Shown piece by piece: positions 32,261-41,129 of a DNA stretch of 64,000 bases. The position numbers and the translations under genes were made by a program. The notes beneath the pieces are model-generated. The model did no database searches, had not been told where the DNA came from, and was given only the letters and a program-made list of their open reading frames with translations. The stretch comes from Pseudomonas arsenicoxydans (GTDB taxonomy: Bacteria > Pseudomonadota > Gammaproteobacteria > Pseudomonadales > Pseudomonadaceae). The stretch lies in contig NZ_LT629705.1 of NCBI RefSeq assembly GCF_900103875.1, positions 5,713,001-5,777,000 of the forward strand, given 5' to 3'. The first letter of the stretch is position 1, and every line of letters begins with the position of its first letter.

Positions 32261-34009
32261 ATGAAACCTAACGCCACGGCGTATAGCCAACGCTTGTTGC
32301 GCGGTCAGTCGCCTACTTATGAACGCTTGCAGGCGCGACTGGCCGAAGACGGCAGTGAACTGGGCACCGCGCCCATTGCGGTGCATTGCGGCTGGGGCCG
32401 ATTGCTGATCGGCCACACGTTTCCTGATCCGGCGAGCCTCGCCCAGGAGTTGCTCAATGAGCAGCCGGGCGAGCGAGACATTGCGCTGTACGTCGCCGCC
32501 CCCCAGCAAGTGTTGGGGCTGGAGCCGGCTCAACTGTTCCTCGACCCATCCGACACGTTGCGTCTATGGTTCAGCGATTACCGTCAGTCAACGCGCGTGT
32601 TTCGTGGTTTCAGGATTCGCCGCGCCCAGAGCGAAACAGACTGGGAGGCGATCAATCAGCTGTATCACGCACGCGGCATGTTGCCCATCGATGCACATCT
32701 CCTGACGCCGCGCCATCAAGGTGGCCCGGTTTATTGGCTGGCTGAAGATGAGGACAGCGGCGCAATCATTGGCAGTGTCATGGGCCTCAATCACCACAAG
32801 GCCTTCAACGACCCGGAAAACGGCAGCAGCCTTTGGTGCCTGGCGGTGGATCCGCACTGTTCGCGGCCCGGCGTCGGTGAAGTGCTGGTACGCCACCTGA
32901 TCGAACACTTCATGAGCCGTGGCCTGAGCTACTTGGACTTGTCGGTGCTGCACGACAACCGTCAGGCTAAAAGTCTTTATGCCAAGCTCGGTTTCCGCAA
33001 CCTCCCGACCTTTGCCATCAAGCGCAAGAATGGCATCAACCAGCCGTTGTTCCTCGGTCCGGGCCCGGAAGCCGAATTCAATCCGTATGCACGAATCATT
33101 GTCGAGGAAGCCCATCGCCGTGGCATCGATGTGCATGTCGATGATGCCAATGCCGGCATGTTCACCCTCAGTCATGGCGGACGTCGCGTACGTTGTCGCG
33201 AATCGTTGAGTGACCTGACCAGCGCCATCAGCATGAGCTTGTGCCAGGACAAAAGCCTGACGCATAAAGTGCTCAAGGCCGCCGGGCTGAACCTGCCGTC
33301 CCAGCAACTGGCGGGCAATGCCGATGACAACCTGGCCTTTCTCGATGAGCACGAACGGGTGGTGGTCAAACCTCTGGATGGCGAACAGGGCCAAGGCGTT
33401 GCCGTGGATCTGCAGACCATCGAGGACATTCAGCAAGCCATCGACGCGGCCCGCCAATTCGACAGCCGTGTGTTATTGGAAAGCTTCCACGAAGGCCTTG
33501 ATCTGCGGATTCTGGTGATTGGTTTTGAAGTCGTCGCCGCGGCCATTCGCCGACCGGCCGAAGTGGTTGGCGATGGCCAGCATTCGATCGGTGCGCTGAT
33601 CGAGGCCCAGAGTCGTCGTCGACAGGCCGCTACCAGCGGTGAAAGCAAAATCCCTCTGGACCACGAGACCCAGCGCACCTTGCAGGCGGCGGGTTACGAC
33701 TACAACAGCATTCTGCCAGCCGGCGAGCATCTGTTCGTAAGGCGTACGGCGAATCTTCACACCGGTGGCGTCCTTGAGGATGTCACGGCGATCTTGCATC
33801 CGACCCTGGTGGATGCCGCCGTACGTGCCGCTCGGGCGCTGGACATTCCAATGGTCGGGCTCGACCTGTTGGTGCCTGCAGCGGATCAGCCGGAATACGT
33901 ATTCATCGAAGCCAACGAGCGTGCGGGGCTGGCCAACCATGAACCGCAGCCGACGGCAGAGCGGTTCGTGGATTTGTTGTTTCCGCACAGTCAGCCAGCG
34001 GCTTCTTAA
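32261..34009 (+). CDS. ngg: N-acetylglutaminylglutamine synthetase (GNAT + ATP-grasp fusion)
   Basis: A 582-residue protein. Residues from about 110 to 260 are a GNAT acetyltransferase domain with LAVDPHCSRPGVGEVLVRHL, the acetyl-CoA loop. Residues from about 300 on are an ATP-grasp domain (VVVKPLDGEQGQGVAV, then FIEANERAGLANHE) like cyanophycin synthetase. The enzyme makes the acetylated glutamine dipeptide that is then amidated by the preceding gene product. The ATG follows the upstream stop by 3 bases, with AAGGAATC inside that gene's end. Confidence 0.9.
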   Translation: MKPNATAYSQRLLRGQSPTYERLQARLAEDGSELGTAPIAVHCGWGRLLIGHTFPDPASLAQELLNEQPGERDIALYVAAPQQVLGLEPAQLFLDPSDTLRLWFSDYRQSTRVFRGFRIRRAQSETDWEAINQLYHARGMLPIDAHLLTPRHQGGPVYWLAEDEDSGAIIGSVMGLNHHKAFNDPENGSSLWCLAVDPHCSRPGVGEVLVRHLIEHFMSRGLSYLDLSVLHDNRQAKSLYAKLGFRNLPTFAIKRKNGINQPLFLGPGPEAEFNPYARIIVEEAHRRGIDVHVDDANAGMFTLSHGGRRVRCRESLSDLTSAISMSLCQDKSLTHKVLKAAGLNLPSQQLAGNADDNLAFLDEHERVVVKPLDGEQGQGVAVDLQTIEDIQQAIDAARQFDSRVLLESFHEGLDLRILVIGFEVVAAAIRRPAEVVGDGQHSIGALIEAQSRRRQAATSGESKIPLDHETQRTLQAAGYDYNSILPAGEHLFVRRTANLHTGGVLEDVTAILHPTLVDAAVRAARALDIPMVGLDLLVPAADQPEYVFIEANERAGLANHEPQPTAERFVDLLFPHSQPAAS

Positions 34010-34025
34010 TGATTAACGCCTGGAA

Positions 34026-34049
34026 TGGCGCCTGTTTGCGAAGGCGCCA
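34026..34049 (+). promoter_or_regulatory. Hairpin between ngg and the M42 hydrolase gene
   Basis: Perfect 8-bp stem TGGCGCCT / AGGCGCCA with an 8-base loop, 17 bases after the ngg stop. No T-run follows, so it may be an RNA stability or attenuation element instead of a full terminator. Confidence 0.5.
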
Positions 34050-34114
34050 GTTCAGGCGAGATCTTTTCTCTCCTCATCGAAACCATCGATGCGCACAACT
34101 CATCAGGAGTTTCC

Positions 34115-35305
34115 ATGACCAGCAAAATCCCTGAACCGGATCTCAACTACCTGCAAAAAGTCTTGCTCGAAATGCTCGCCATTCCCAGCCCGACCGGGTT
34201 TACCGACACCATTGTGCGTTACGTCGCCGAGCGCCTTGAAGAGCTGGGCATTCCATTCGAAATGACCCGGCGCGGTACGATCCGCGCAACGCTCAAGGGC
34301 AAGAAGAACAGCCCAGATCGCGCGGTTTCCGCCCACCTCGACACCATCGGTGCGGCGGTGCGTGCCGTGAAAGACAATGGTCGACTCACCTTGGCGCCGG
34401 TCGGTTGCTGGTCCAGCCGATTTGCCGAGGGCAGCCGTGTCAGCCTGTTCACCGACAACGGCGTGATCCGCGGCAGCGTATTGCCGTTGATGGCCTCGGG
34501 GCACGCGTTCAACACGGCGGTGGATGAGATGCCGATCAGCTGGGATCACATTGAATTGCGCCTGGACGCTTATTGCGCGACCCGTGCCGATTGCGACTCA
34601 CTGGGCATCAGCGTGGGCGATTTTGTCGCCTTCGACCCGCTGCCCGAATTCACCGAAAGCGGCCACATCAGTGCTCGCCACCTGGACGACAAGGCCGGCG
34701 TCGCGGCACTGCTGGCGGCCATGAAAGCAATCGTCGACAGCGGCGCAGAGTTGATGATCGACTGCCATCCCCTGTTCACCATCACCGAAGAAACCGGCAG
34801 CGGCGCCGCGGCGGCATTGCCTTGGGACGTCAGCGAATTTGTCGGCATCGACATCGCACCGGTCGCCCCCGGCCAGCATTCCAGCGAGCACGCGGTGAGC
34901 GTCGCCATGCAGGATTCCGGCGGTCCCTATGACTATCACCTGTCACGGCACCTGCTTCGATTAGCCAGTGAAAACGAGCTGCCGGTGCGCCGTGACTTGT
35001 TCCGTTATTACTTCAGCGACGCGCATTCGGCGGTGACAGCCGGCCACGACATTCGTACCGCCCTGCTCGCCTTCGGCTGTGACGCTACTCACGGCTATGA
35101 ACGTACGCACATCGACAGCCTGGCAGCGCTCAGCCGATTGCTGGGTGCCTATATTCTGAGTCCGCCGGTATTTGCCAGCGATGCTCAGCCGGCGAAGGGA
35201 TCGCTGGACCGGTTCAGTCATCAGATCGAACACGACGCGCAGATGGAAAGCGATACGCGGGTGCCGTCGGTGGACAGTCTGGTGGGGCAGCGCTCCGAGA
35301 GCTGA
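34115..35305 (+). CDS. M42-family metallopeptidase-like hydrolase of the NAGGN operon
   Basis: A 396-residue co-catalytic metallohydrolase. Metal-site segments are visible in order: AHLDTIG, then ARHLDDKAGVA, then the general base pair in TITEETGSG and a later aspartate in VGIDIAP, with a C-terminal histidine in ATHGYERTHIDSL. In the trio family it accompanies the NAGGN biosynthetic genes and probably degrades or trims the dipeptide when osmotic stress ends. The ATG at 34115 has CAGGAG 6 bases upstream. An open extension to 34025 covers the hairpin and is unlikely to be translated. Confidence 0.9.
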   Translation: MTSKIPEPDLNYLQKVLLEMLAIPSPTGFTDTIVRYVAERLEELGIPFEMTRRGTIRATLKGKKNSPDRAVSAHLDTIGAAVRAVKDNGRLTLAPVGCWSSRFAEGSRVSLFTDNGVIRGSVLPLMASGHAFNTAVDEMPISWDHIELRLDAYCATRADCDSLGISVGDFVAFDPLPEFTESGHISARHLDDKAGVAALLAAMKAIVDSGAELMIDCHPLFTITEETGSGAAAALPWDVSEFVGIDIAPVAPGQHSSEHAVSVAMQDSGGPYDYHLSRHLLRLASENELPVRRDLFRYYFSDAHSAVTAGHDIRTALLAFGCDATHGYERTHIDSLAALSRLLGAYILSPPVFASDAQPAKGSLDRFSHQIEHDAQMESDTRVPSVDSLVGQRSES

Positions 35306-35411
35306 TTCACGACTTCATATCCGTGGCGGCAGGTCAGGCAATGAATGTGCCTAGGCTAGCCGTCACCGATCATTCGCCGTAGCATCGCGCCATTGTCAAA
35401 CCGAGGTGCCT

Positions 35412-35639
35412 ATGCTGATTCCCTACGACCAACTTGAAGTCGATACCCTGACCCGCCTGATCGAGGATTTCGTGACCCGTGACGGGACGGACAACGGCGA
35501 TGACACGCCGCTGGAAACCCGCGTATTACGCGTCCGCCAGGCGCTGACCAAGGGTCAGGCACTGATTGTCTTCGATCCGGACAGCGAGCAATGCCAGTTG
35601 ATGCTCAAGCATGATGTGCCCAAGCATCTGTTCGACTGA
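35412..35639 (+). CDS. yheU: YheU family protein (UPF0270)
   Basis: A 75-residue protein beginning MLIPYDQLEVDTLTRLIEDF, the strongly conserved UPF0270 N-terminus, followed by TPLETRVLRVRQ and QLMLKHDVP. The function is unknown. GAGG lies 5 bases before the ATG. An in-frame GTG two codons upstream overlaps the ribosome-binding site. The csrA-like gene converges on it with a 5-base gap. Confidence 0.9.
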   Translation: MLIPYDQLEVDTLTRLIEDFVTRDGTDNGDDTPLETRVLRVRQALTKGQALIVFDPDSEQCQLMLKHDVPKHLFD

Positions 35640-35644
35640 GCCTT

Positions 35645-35830
35645 TCAACGCCCCTTGTTTTTGGCCAGTTTGATCTGGATGCGCTCATAGACTTCGGCGC
35701 GATGCACATTGACGTTTTGGGGGGCTTCGACGCCGAAACGCACACTCCCTCCGTTGACGGCAAGAATGCGCACGGAAATGTTGTCACCGATGGAAATCAT
35801 CTCGCCCACAACGCGGCTGAGTACAAGCAT
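35645..35830 (-). CDS. csrA: Divergent CsrA/RsmA-family RNA-binding regulator
   Basis: A 61-residue CsrA-fold protein starting MLVLSRVVGEMISIGDNIS, with the RNA-contact segment NVHRAEVYERI that keeps the critical arginine. It departs from RsmA and RsmE at several core positions (for example RVVGEMISIGD), so it is probably a third paralogue such as RsmI. It should bind GGA motifs in mRNA leaders or be titrated by Rsm small RNAs. The ATG at 35830 has GAAGGA about 9 bases upstream. An ATG three codons earlier is too close to it. It is a single gene with yheU convergent. Confidence 0.85.
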   Translation of the reverse strand: MLVLSRVVGEMISIGDNISVRILAVNGGSVRFGVEAPQNVNVHRAEVYERIQIKLAKNKGR

Positions 35831-35975
35831 GGCATTCATCCTTCAGGGTTACCGGCCCTTGAAGATGCCCGTCGCACAGCGGCTCTTCAATGCAGCGAAG
35901 GCAAATCAGTCCTGCCCTACAGCGCACGACGATTCCCCCCGACGGAAACGTCTGACAAATCGCTTCATTCCAGCA

Positions 35976-36308
35976 TCAGGAGGCAGAGAATCGCGGGCCG
36001 AACAAAATGATGCTGGCCCCGATCACGCACAACGCCACACCCAGCCAGTCCGAGCCCAAAGGACGAATCCGCTCGACCACCGCCAGCCAGCCGATCGACG
36101 CAACAATGTAGATACCACCGTAAGCGGCATAGGCGCGGCCCGCGTAAGTCGCTTCGACCCGAGTCAACAACACCGCAAACAAAGTCAGGCTGAGCAGCGC
36201 CGGTATGACCCACAAGGCGCTCTTACCTTGACGAAGCCACATCCAGAAGGCGAAGCAACCGGCGATTTCAAACAGCGCCGCGAGGAAAAACCACAAGTAA
36301 TTGAGCAT
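35976..36308 (-). CDS. ynfA: YnfA family (UPF0060) small membrane protein
   Basis: A 110-residue protein with four predicted membrane helices, starting [20 protein letters not shown] and containing [19 protein letters not shown], the family core. UPF0060 proteins are related to small multidrug-resistance pumps, but the substrate here is unknown. The ribosome-binding site is weak (GCGAGAC). The SDR gene ends 64 bases upstream on the same strand. Confidence 0.9.
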   Translation of the reverse strand: MLNYLWFFLAALFEIAGCFAFWMWLRQGKSALWVIPALLSLTLFAVLLTRVEATYAGRAYAAYGGIYIVASIGWLAVVERIRPLGSDWLGVALCVIGASIILFGPRFSAS

Positions 36309-36372
36309 GCAAACGTCTCGCGAGGATGACCGATTGCGGCCACCCTAACGAGGGTGTTGCGCAGGGGCAAGT

Positions 36373-37188
36373 TCAGCCAGCGTTTTGTTTGGCCTTGGCG
36401 CGCATTTTGTCGGCCATGACGGTCATTTCGTTGTAGAGCAGTTGTGGGTTCTTCTGCTTGAGCGCCCACGCCATGCGGCCCTGTTCGTGGGGCAGGATCA
36501 TGAACTCACCGGCGGCGACGTGCTCGTAGATATAATCGGCAATGTCGGTCGCGGTGATCGGCGAACTTTCCAGTAGTTTGCCGACCTGGGCTTTCATGGC
36601 CGGGGTCGGGCCGCGGAAGGAGTCGAGCAAGTTGGTCTGGAAGAACGAAGGACAGACCACATGCACGCCCACTTCCTGCTGCGCCAATTCGATCAGCAAG
36701 CTTTCGGACAATGCAACGACGCCGGCTTTGGCCACGTTGTAGTTGCTCATGGCCGGGCCTTGCATCAGGGCGGCCATCGACGCGATGTTGATGATCTTGC
36801 CTTTGCTTTTTTCCAACAGCGGCAGGAAAGCCTTGCAGCCCTTGACCACGCCCATCAGGTTGATCGCGATCTGCCAATCCCAATCTTCAAGCGACAGCTC
36901 ACTGAAGAAACCGCCCGAGGCCACACCCGCGTTGTTGACGATGACATCGATGCCGCCCAGTTTCTCTTCGCACGCTTGGGCGAAGGCCGTCAGCTGGCTG
37001 TAATCGCGCACATCGCAACGCTGGATAAACCCGTCACCGCCGGCTTCCTTGACCAGCTTGAGGGTCTCTTGCAGGCCAGGCTCGCTGACATCCGACAAGG
37101 CCAGCTGCCAGCCTTCACGCGCCCAGCGCAGCGCGATTTCGCGACCCAGGCCTGAGCCTGCGCCAGTGATCATCATGCGATTTTGCAT
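36373..37188 (-). CDS. Short-chain dehydrogenase/reductase
   Basis: A 271-residue SDR with cofactor motif ITGAGSGLGREIA, NNAG (VNNAGVA) and catalytic Tyr and Lys in YNVAKAG, preceded by the catalytic serine region (IASMAALM). The acidic residue after strand 2 (SDVSE) suggests NAD preference. The substrate is unknown. A Lys/Arg-rich tail follows. The start is the ATG at 37188 with AAGG upstream. The open extension to 37305 is not family-like. Confidence 0.9.
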   Translation of the reverse strand: MQNRMMITGAGSGLGREIALRWAREGWQLALSDVSEPGLQETLKLVKEAGGDGFIQRCDVRDYSQLTAFAQACEEKLGGIDVIVNNAGVASGGFFSELSLEDWDWQIAINLMGVVKGCKAFLPLLEKSKGKIINIASMAALMQGPAMSNYNVAKAGVVALSESLLIELAQQEVGVHVVCPSFFQTNLLDSFRGPTPAMKAQVGKLLESSPITATDIADYIYEHVAAGEFMILPHEQGRMAWALKQKNPQLLYNEMTVMADKMRAKAKQNAG

Positions 37189-37472
37189 AGCAAACAGCCT
37201 TGTCGTTCCGGGAAAGATGCGCTGAGTGTAGCGAAGGACATTGCCCGACCCACGCTCCATCAGATTGCTGAATGGCCCGAGCAAACCACGGCAAACCTGC
37301 CACAATTAACGTTGCAAAAACGAAATAAGCCTATCTTCGAAAAACATTAAAAAAACTTGGAATTTTCTGACCCACGCGCCAGTCCGACGTTATAAGCAGC
37401 TTGAATTAAATGCTTTCCAGCTGACAGTTTAAAGCTAGGTCACTTCGGAACACTTCCAACAAGGAAATAGAC

Positions 37473-37625
37473 ATGGGCACAATTCTTATCGTTATTCTGA
37501 TTCTTCTACTGGTAGGTGGTTTGCCGGTCTTCCCACACTCCAGAAGTTGGGGTTATGGCCCGTCGGGTATCATCGGCGTGGTATTGGTAGTGCTGTTGAT
37601 TCTGCTGTTACTCGGCAAGATCTAA
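37473..37625 (+). CDS. DUF3309 small membrane protein
   Basis: A 50-residue hydrophobic protein starting MGTILIVILILLLVGGLPVF and ending LLLLGKI, with two membrane segments around a WGYGPSG turn. This is the DUF3309 pattern. AAGGAAATAGAC precedes the ATG and a strong terminator lies 14 bases after the stop. It is short and easy to miss. The function is unknown; homologues are often stress-linked. Confidence 0.85.
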   Translation: MGTILIVILILLLVGGLPVFPHSRSWGYGPSGIIGVVLVVLLILLLLGKI

Positions 37626-37638
37626 CGATCTGACAGGC

Positions 37639-37674
37639 AAAAAAAGAGGCCCTTGAAAAAGGGCCTCTTTTTTA
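37639..37674. terminator. Bidirectional rho-independent terminator
   Basis: Stem AAAAAGAGGCCCTT / AAGGGCCTCTTTTT with a GAAA loop and T-runs on both strands. It ends the DUF3309 gene on plus and the sulfatase-like gene on minus. Confidence 0.93.
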
Positions 37675-37685
37675 TTGCCGAAAAT

Positions 37686-39779
37686 TTAGTCCGGCTTGCC
37701 GTCTACCACACCGGCGGTATTGTCGAGCAGGCTCTTGGTCGCCGTCTGCAGGAACGATTCAAGCTTGAGCTTCAACTCCGCGGTGCGTGGATCGTTAGGT
37801 ACGATCTCGGCGTGCGGCTTAGCGCCCAATTCATAGCGGTACATCTTCGGCTCCATTTCCTTCTCTTTGGGCAGCACCAGAATCTGGTCAGCCGTGAGAA
37901 TGGCCGTGGTCTGTTCGCTGCCCGATGGCTTGATCACACCAAAACCGGTGTCGCCTTCAGGCAGGTTGAGCAGGTCACGCCCCCAGCACTGATGGCGCAC
38001 TTCGCCACCGATACGACCCATGATGGTCGGCACGATGTCGATCTGAGTGCCCACGGTGTGGTCACGCTGGCCGAACTTTTCCTGGATACCGGGCGCGATC
38101 ATCAGCATCGGTACGTTGAAACGGCCCAGGTCCATTTCGGTGATTTGCTGTTCGTTACCGAAACCGTGGTCACCCACGATCACAAACAGGGTTTCCTTGA
38201 AGTACGGCTCTTTACGCGCCTTCTCGAAGAACTGACCCAACGCCCAGTCGGCGTAACGCATGGCGGTCAAGTGCTCGTTGAGGCTGCCGCGATCAGTCAC
38301 GCGCTCGACCGGCAATGGCGTCGGCAAGGCATACGGAGTGTGGTTGGACAGCGTCTGCAACAGGGCATAGAACGGCTTGCCGTTTTCCCGCGCCTTGAGC
38401 TCTACCAGGCCACGGTCGAACATGTCCTGGTCGGACACACCCCACGTCGGATCGGAGAACACCGGGTTCACGAAGTCGTTACGACCGATGAAGTTGGTCA
38501 TACCTTGGTTGCTGAAGAAACCCGACTGGTTATCCCAAGCGAAGTCGCCGTTGTAGACGTACACATCGTCGTAGTCACGGGCACTGAGCAACTGCGGCAG
38601 GCCGGACAGTTTGTGGCTGCCTTCCGGGGTTTGCATCAGGTATTCGAAACCCGGCAGGTTGGGGAAGCAGGCCATGGTGGCGAACATGCCCTGGTGGGTA
38701 TGGGTGCCGTTGGAGAAGAAGCGGTCGAACAGCAGGCCTTCCTTCGACAATTTGTCGAGGTACGGCGTAATGTTGCCCGGGCCGCCCAGCGCGCCGACCG
38801 AGTGACCGGCCATGCTTTCCATCAGGATCACAACCACGTTCTTGATCGGCAGGGTCTTGTCAGCCGGTGGCGTGTAATCGCGACGCACGGCGGCGGTTTG
38901 GGCGTCCACCAGTTTTTCGTCTTTCATCACCAGCATGTCACGCACGGTCTGCTGAGCCAGAGGCTGCGGCAGCGTGGCTTTCCAGATATTGTCGCGCTCT
39001 TCGGACATCCGGCTCTTGGCCGCCGCGATCAGCGACAGGGTGCCGTTGAGGCCTAACTGGTTGGCGAAGTTCGAATCGGTGGTGTAGACGTCACCCCAGC
39101 GCAGCGGCGGGCCCTGACGCAAGGTGCCACGAGCGGCGACCACGCAGACCAGCAGGCAGACCACGAACACCATGATGCGCGCGTACCACGGGGCGATCTG
39201 GCGCGTGCCGATGCTGCCGCCGCTGAATGGGCCACGAGGCCGGGTCGCACGGTCCGCACCCTTGAACGCGAGAGTCAGGATCAGCGTCCCGAAGGCCCAG
39301 GCCAGCAGGTAGCGAACCACCGGAAAACCATACCAAAGCATGCTCATGACGGTAGACGGGTCTTCCTTCACATACTGGAAGACCAGACCGTTGAGGCGCT
39401 GGTGGAATTCGCGGTAGAAGTCCATTTCCATCAAGCCGAGAAACAGCGCGATACTCGAAGCGACGGTGAGCCAAAGGCGGAAAAAACCGCGTGCCGCCAT
39501 CGCCCGGGCACTGAACAACGCCAGCAGCAACGGCACGCTGAGGTAGACCACCAGACGCAGATCAAAACGCAGGCCGTTGGCGAAGGCTTCAAGGAAGGTC
39601 GACGCCGATGTATCGAGAATCATCGAGCGGTTGTAGACCAGCAGCGCAACACGCAGCAGGCTGAACATGACCATCATGATAAAAGCGCACAGCAGCGTGT
39701 AGGCCAGATGCGATTTGACGGTCGGTTGCAGCAGGCGACTAGAAGCTCGCTGCTGACTCAGGGCGTCCGGGTTAACCAT
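37686..39779 (-). CDS. LTA-synthase-family membrane phosphotransferase (alkaline-phosphatase fold)
   Basis: A 697-residue inner-membrane protein with about five N-terminal membrane helices (to about residue 230) and a periplasmic sulfatase-like catalytic domain. Motifs are VVILMESMAG (metal), the nucleophile threonine in SNGTHTHQGM near residue 360, and VGDHGFG (metal). In Gram-negative bacteria such proteins transfer phosphoglycerol or phosphoethanolamine groups to envelope glycans rather than make lipoteichoic acid. The acceptor is unknown and may be an osmoregulated periplasmic glucan. It is transcribed alone. Confidence 0.88.
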   Translation of the reverse strand: MVNPDALSQQRASSRLLQPTVKSHLAYTLLCAFIMMVMFSLLRVALLVYNRSMILDTSASTFLEAFANGLRFDLRLVVYLSVPLLLALFSARAMAARGFFRLWLTVASSIALFLGLMEMDFYREFHQRLNGLVFQYVKEDPSTVMSMLWYGFPVVRYLLAWAFGTLILTLAFKGADRATRPRGPFSGGSIGTRQIAPWYARIMVFVVCLLVCVVAARGTLRQGPPLRWGDVYTTDSNFANQLGLNGTLSLIAAAKSRMSEERDNIWKATLPQPLAQQTVRDMLVMKDEKLVDAQTAAVRRDYTPPADKTLPIKNVVVILMESMAGHSVGALGGPGNITPYLDKLSKEGLLFDRFFSNGTHTHQGMFATMACFPNLPGFEYLMQTPEGSHKLSGLPQLLSARDYDDVYVYNGDFAWDNQSGFFSNQGMTNFIGRNDFVNPVFSDPTWGVSDQDMFDRGLVELKARENGKPFYALLQTLSNHTPYALPTPLPVERVTDRGSLNEHLTAMRYADWALGQFFEKARKEPYFKETLFVIVGDHGFGNEQQITEMDLGRFNVPMLMIAPGIQEKFGQRDHTVGTQIDIVPTIMGRIGGEVRHQCWGRDLLNLPEGDTGFGVIKPSGSEQTTAILTADQILVLPKEKEMEPKMYRYELGAKPHAEIVPNDPRTAELKLKLESFLQTATKSLLDNTAGVVDGKPD

Positions 39780-40018
39780 GTCGTTTTAGGACCCATTGGA
39801 AGTTGAAGTTTCAAAAATAAGGTGGCGACCTGCCCTCTGTTGGCCAGTTCTCGGCCCCGGGGCTTGCGCGGTGCGCAAATGTTGCACGATCACCCGCCTC
39901 ATTGCCAATGATTACTGTTTGGCAGGCTGATCGGGCGGATTGTCTTGGAGGCTTTGTGAAAATTTCGTGCAACGTATATCCAGAAACAAAATAAACCCGT
40001 TTCACCCCCGTCAGAAAT

Positions 40019-40046
40019 GCAAACGCCCCGAAAAGTCGGGGCGTTA
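40019..40046 (-). terminator. Terminator of the START-domain gene
   Basis: A perfect stem AACGCCCCGA / TCGGGGCGTT around plus-strand 40022-40045, about 20 bases past the stop on minus. The T-run is weak. Confidence 0.65.
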
Positions 40047-40064
40047 CATGAAAGCGCCGCTCGA

Positions 40065-40670
40065 TTACTTCTCGGCGCGTTCCTTCAGGGCTTTGAGCGT
40101 GTTGAATGGTGCATCGACCACGAACTTGTTGGCCACCATCGACGGGATGCTGCCGCCTGGCTCGGTGTGCACCTGATAGGTCACTTCAACCTGGTCACCC
40201 TTGGGTACGAACTTCCAGAAACCGTCGACCTTGGTGACCCGCACGAAACCTTTTTCTTCCGGAATGTACTTCGGCACGCCTTCGAGTTTGCGAGTCAGGC
40301 TGCCGTCGGCGCCTTCAGTGGTGGTGACATGCAATACCGAATCACGCGGAGTTACCGGCCATGGCGTATTGAACTGGGTGTAGGTCCAATTCTGATCGCC
40401 TTCGTGCTTGAGCAGTTTCTGGGTCTTGCAGTCGTGAATCCAGGCGCAGGCGCCGGCCACGTCTTCCTGCAGTGCACGCAGTTTGGCGACGGTGGTCTTC
40501 ATCATCGTAACGCCTTGATAGGCCTTGTAGTCAGAGCCGGCCACTTCACTCAGGGATACTTTGATACCGTCTTCGTTCTTGGCAACTTTCCAGTCTTCGG
40601 CGTGTGCCGCCGAGGTGGCCAGCACCACCGTCAAACCACACAGCACAGCCATACGATGCAGCGAACCCAT
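40065..40670 (-). CDS. START-domain protein with signal peptide
   Basis: A 201-residue exported protein. The signal peptide ends near residue 24 (SAAHA/EDW). The mature part is a START/StAR-related lipid-binding domain with the WTYTQFNTPWPVTPRDS segment and a C-terminal helix (KALKERAEK). Ligand and role are unknown. The ATG at 40670 has AAGGAAT upstream; an open extension to 40739 would spoil the signal peptide. The YkgJ-type gene ends 41 bases upstream on the same strand. Confidence 0.88.
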   Translation of the reverse strand: MGSLHRMAVLCGLTVVLATSAAHAEDWKVAKNEDGIKVSLSEVAGSDYKAYQGVTMMKTTVAKLRALQEDVAGACAWIHDCKTQKLLKHEGDQNWTYTQFNTPWPVTPRDSVLHVTTTEGADGSLTRKLEGVPKYIPEEKGFVRVTKVDGFWKFVPKGDQVEVTYQVHTEPGGSIPSMVANKFVVDAPFNTLKALKERAEK

Positions 40671-40711
40671 AGTCTTATTCCTTATTGTTGAAGTTCCGTT
40701 CGTTGAACACA

Positions 40712-40966
40712 TCACGCCGCCGTTTCTTGCTCCCACCAACCCAACAACTTGATCGCTTCGTCACTGCTGCTTCCGCAGACTTCGACATCGGCTGCAAATG
40801 CCGAGCAGACCGCCGGACGCTCCGGCATTCCGAACAGGCGACACAAGTTATCGACCGATAGCTGGATACAACGTTCGCCAGCGGCTTTGCCATTGGGCAT
40901 GCCGGGAATCGGCGAACTGATGGAAGGGGCAATGCAACAGGCGCCACAGCCTTCACGGCACTTCAT
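40712..40966 (-). CDS. YkgJ family cysteine-cluster protein
   Basis: An 84-residue protein with the metal-binding motif CREGCGACC at the N-terminus and further cysteines at RCIQ, LCRLF, VCSAF and VCG. The CxxxCxxCC arrangement is the YkgJ zinc/iron-binding signature. The function is unknown. The ATG at 40966 has GAGGAG about 10 bases upstream. Confidence 0.9.
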   Translation of the reverse strand: MKCREGCGACCIAPSISSPIPGMPNGKAAGERCIQLSVDNLCRLFGMPERPAVCSAFAADVEVCGSSSDEAIKLLGWWEQETAA

Positions 40967-41129
40967 GACGAAAAGCTCCTCGCGGGGCAATGTGTTAAAG
41001 GACGAGGCACAGAGTAACCGCTAAAACAGCCGTTTAAAATTACCTGGACCGGGGTTTTTGCACTCAAACGAGCGTGACCGACCAGTCTCCGACAAAGCGT
41101 CTGCGTCGCGGGTCACGAATCAGTGGCGT

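Noticed and set aside
30506..32533. Long open frame on minus, opposite the NAGGN amidotransferase gene
   Set aside because: The plus strand carries a full amidotransferase with all motifs. The minus frame has no family match that I recognise.
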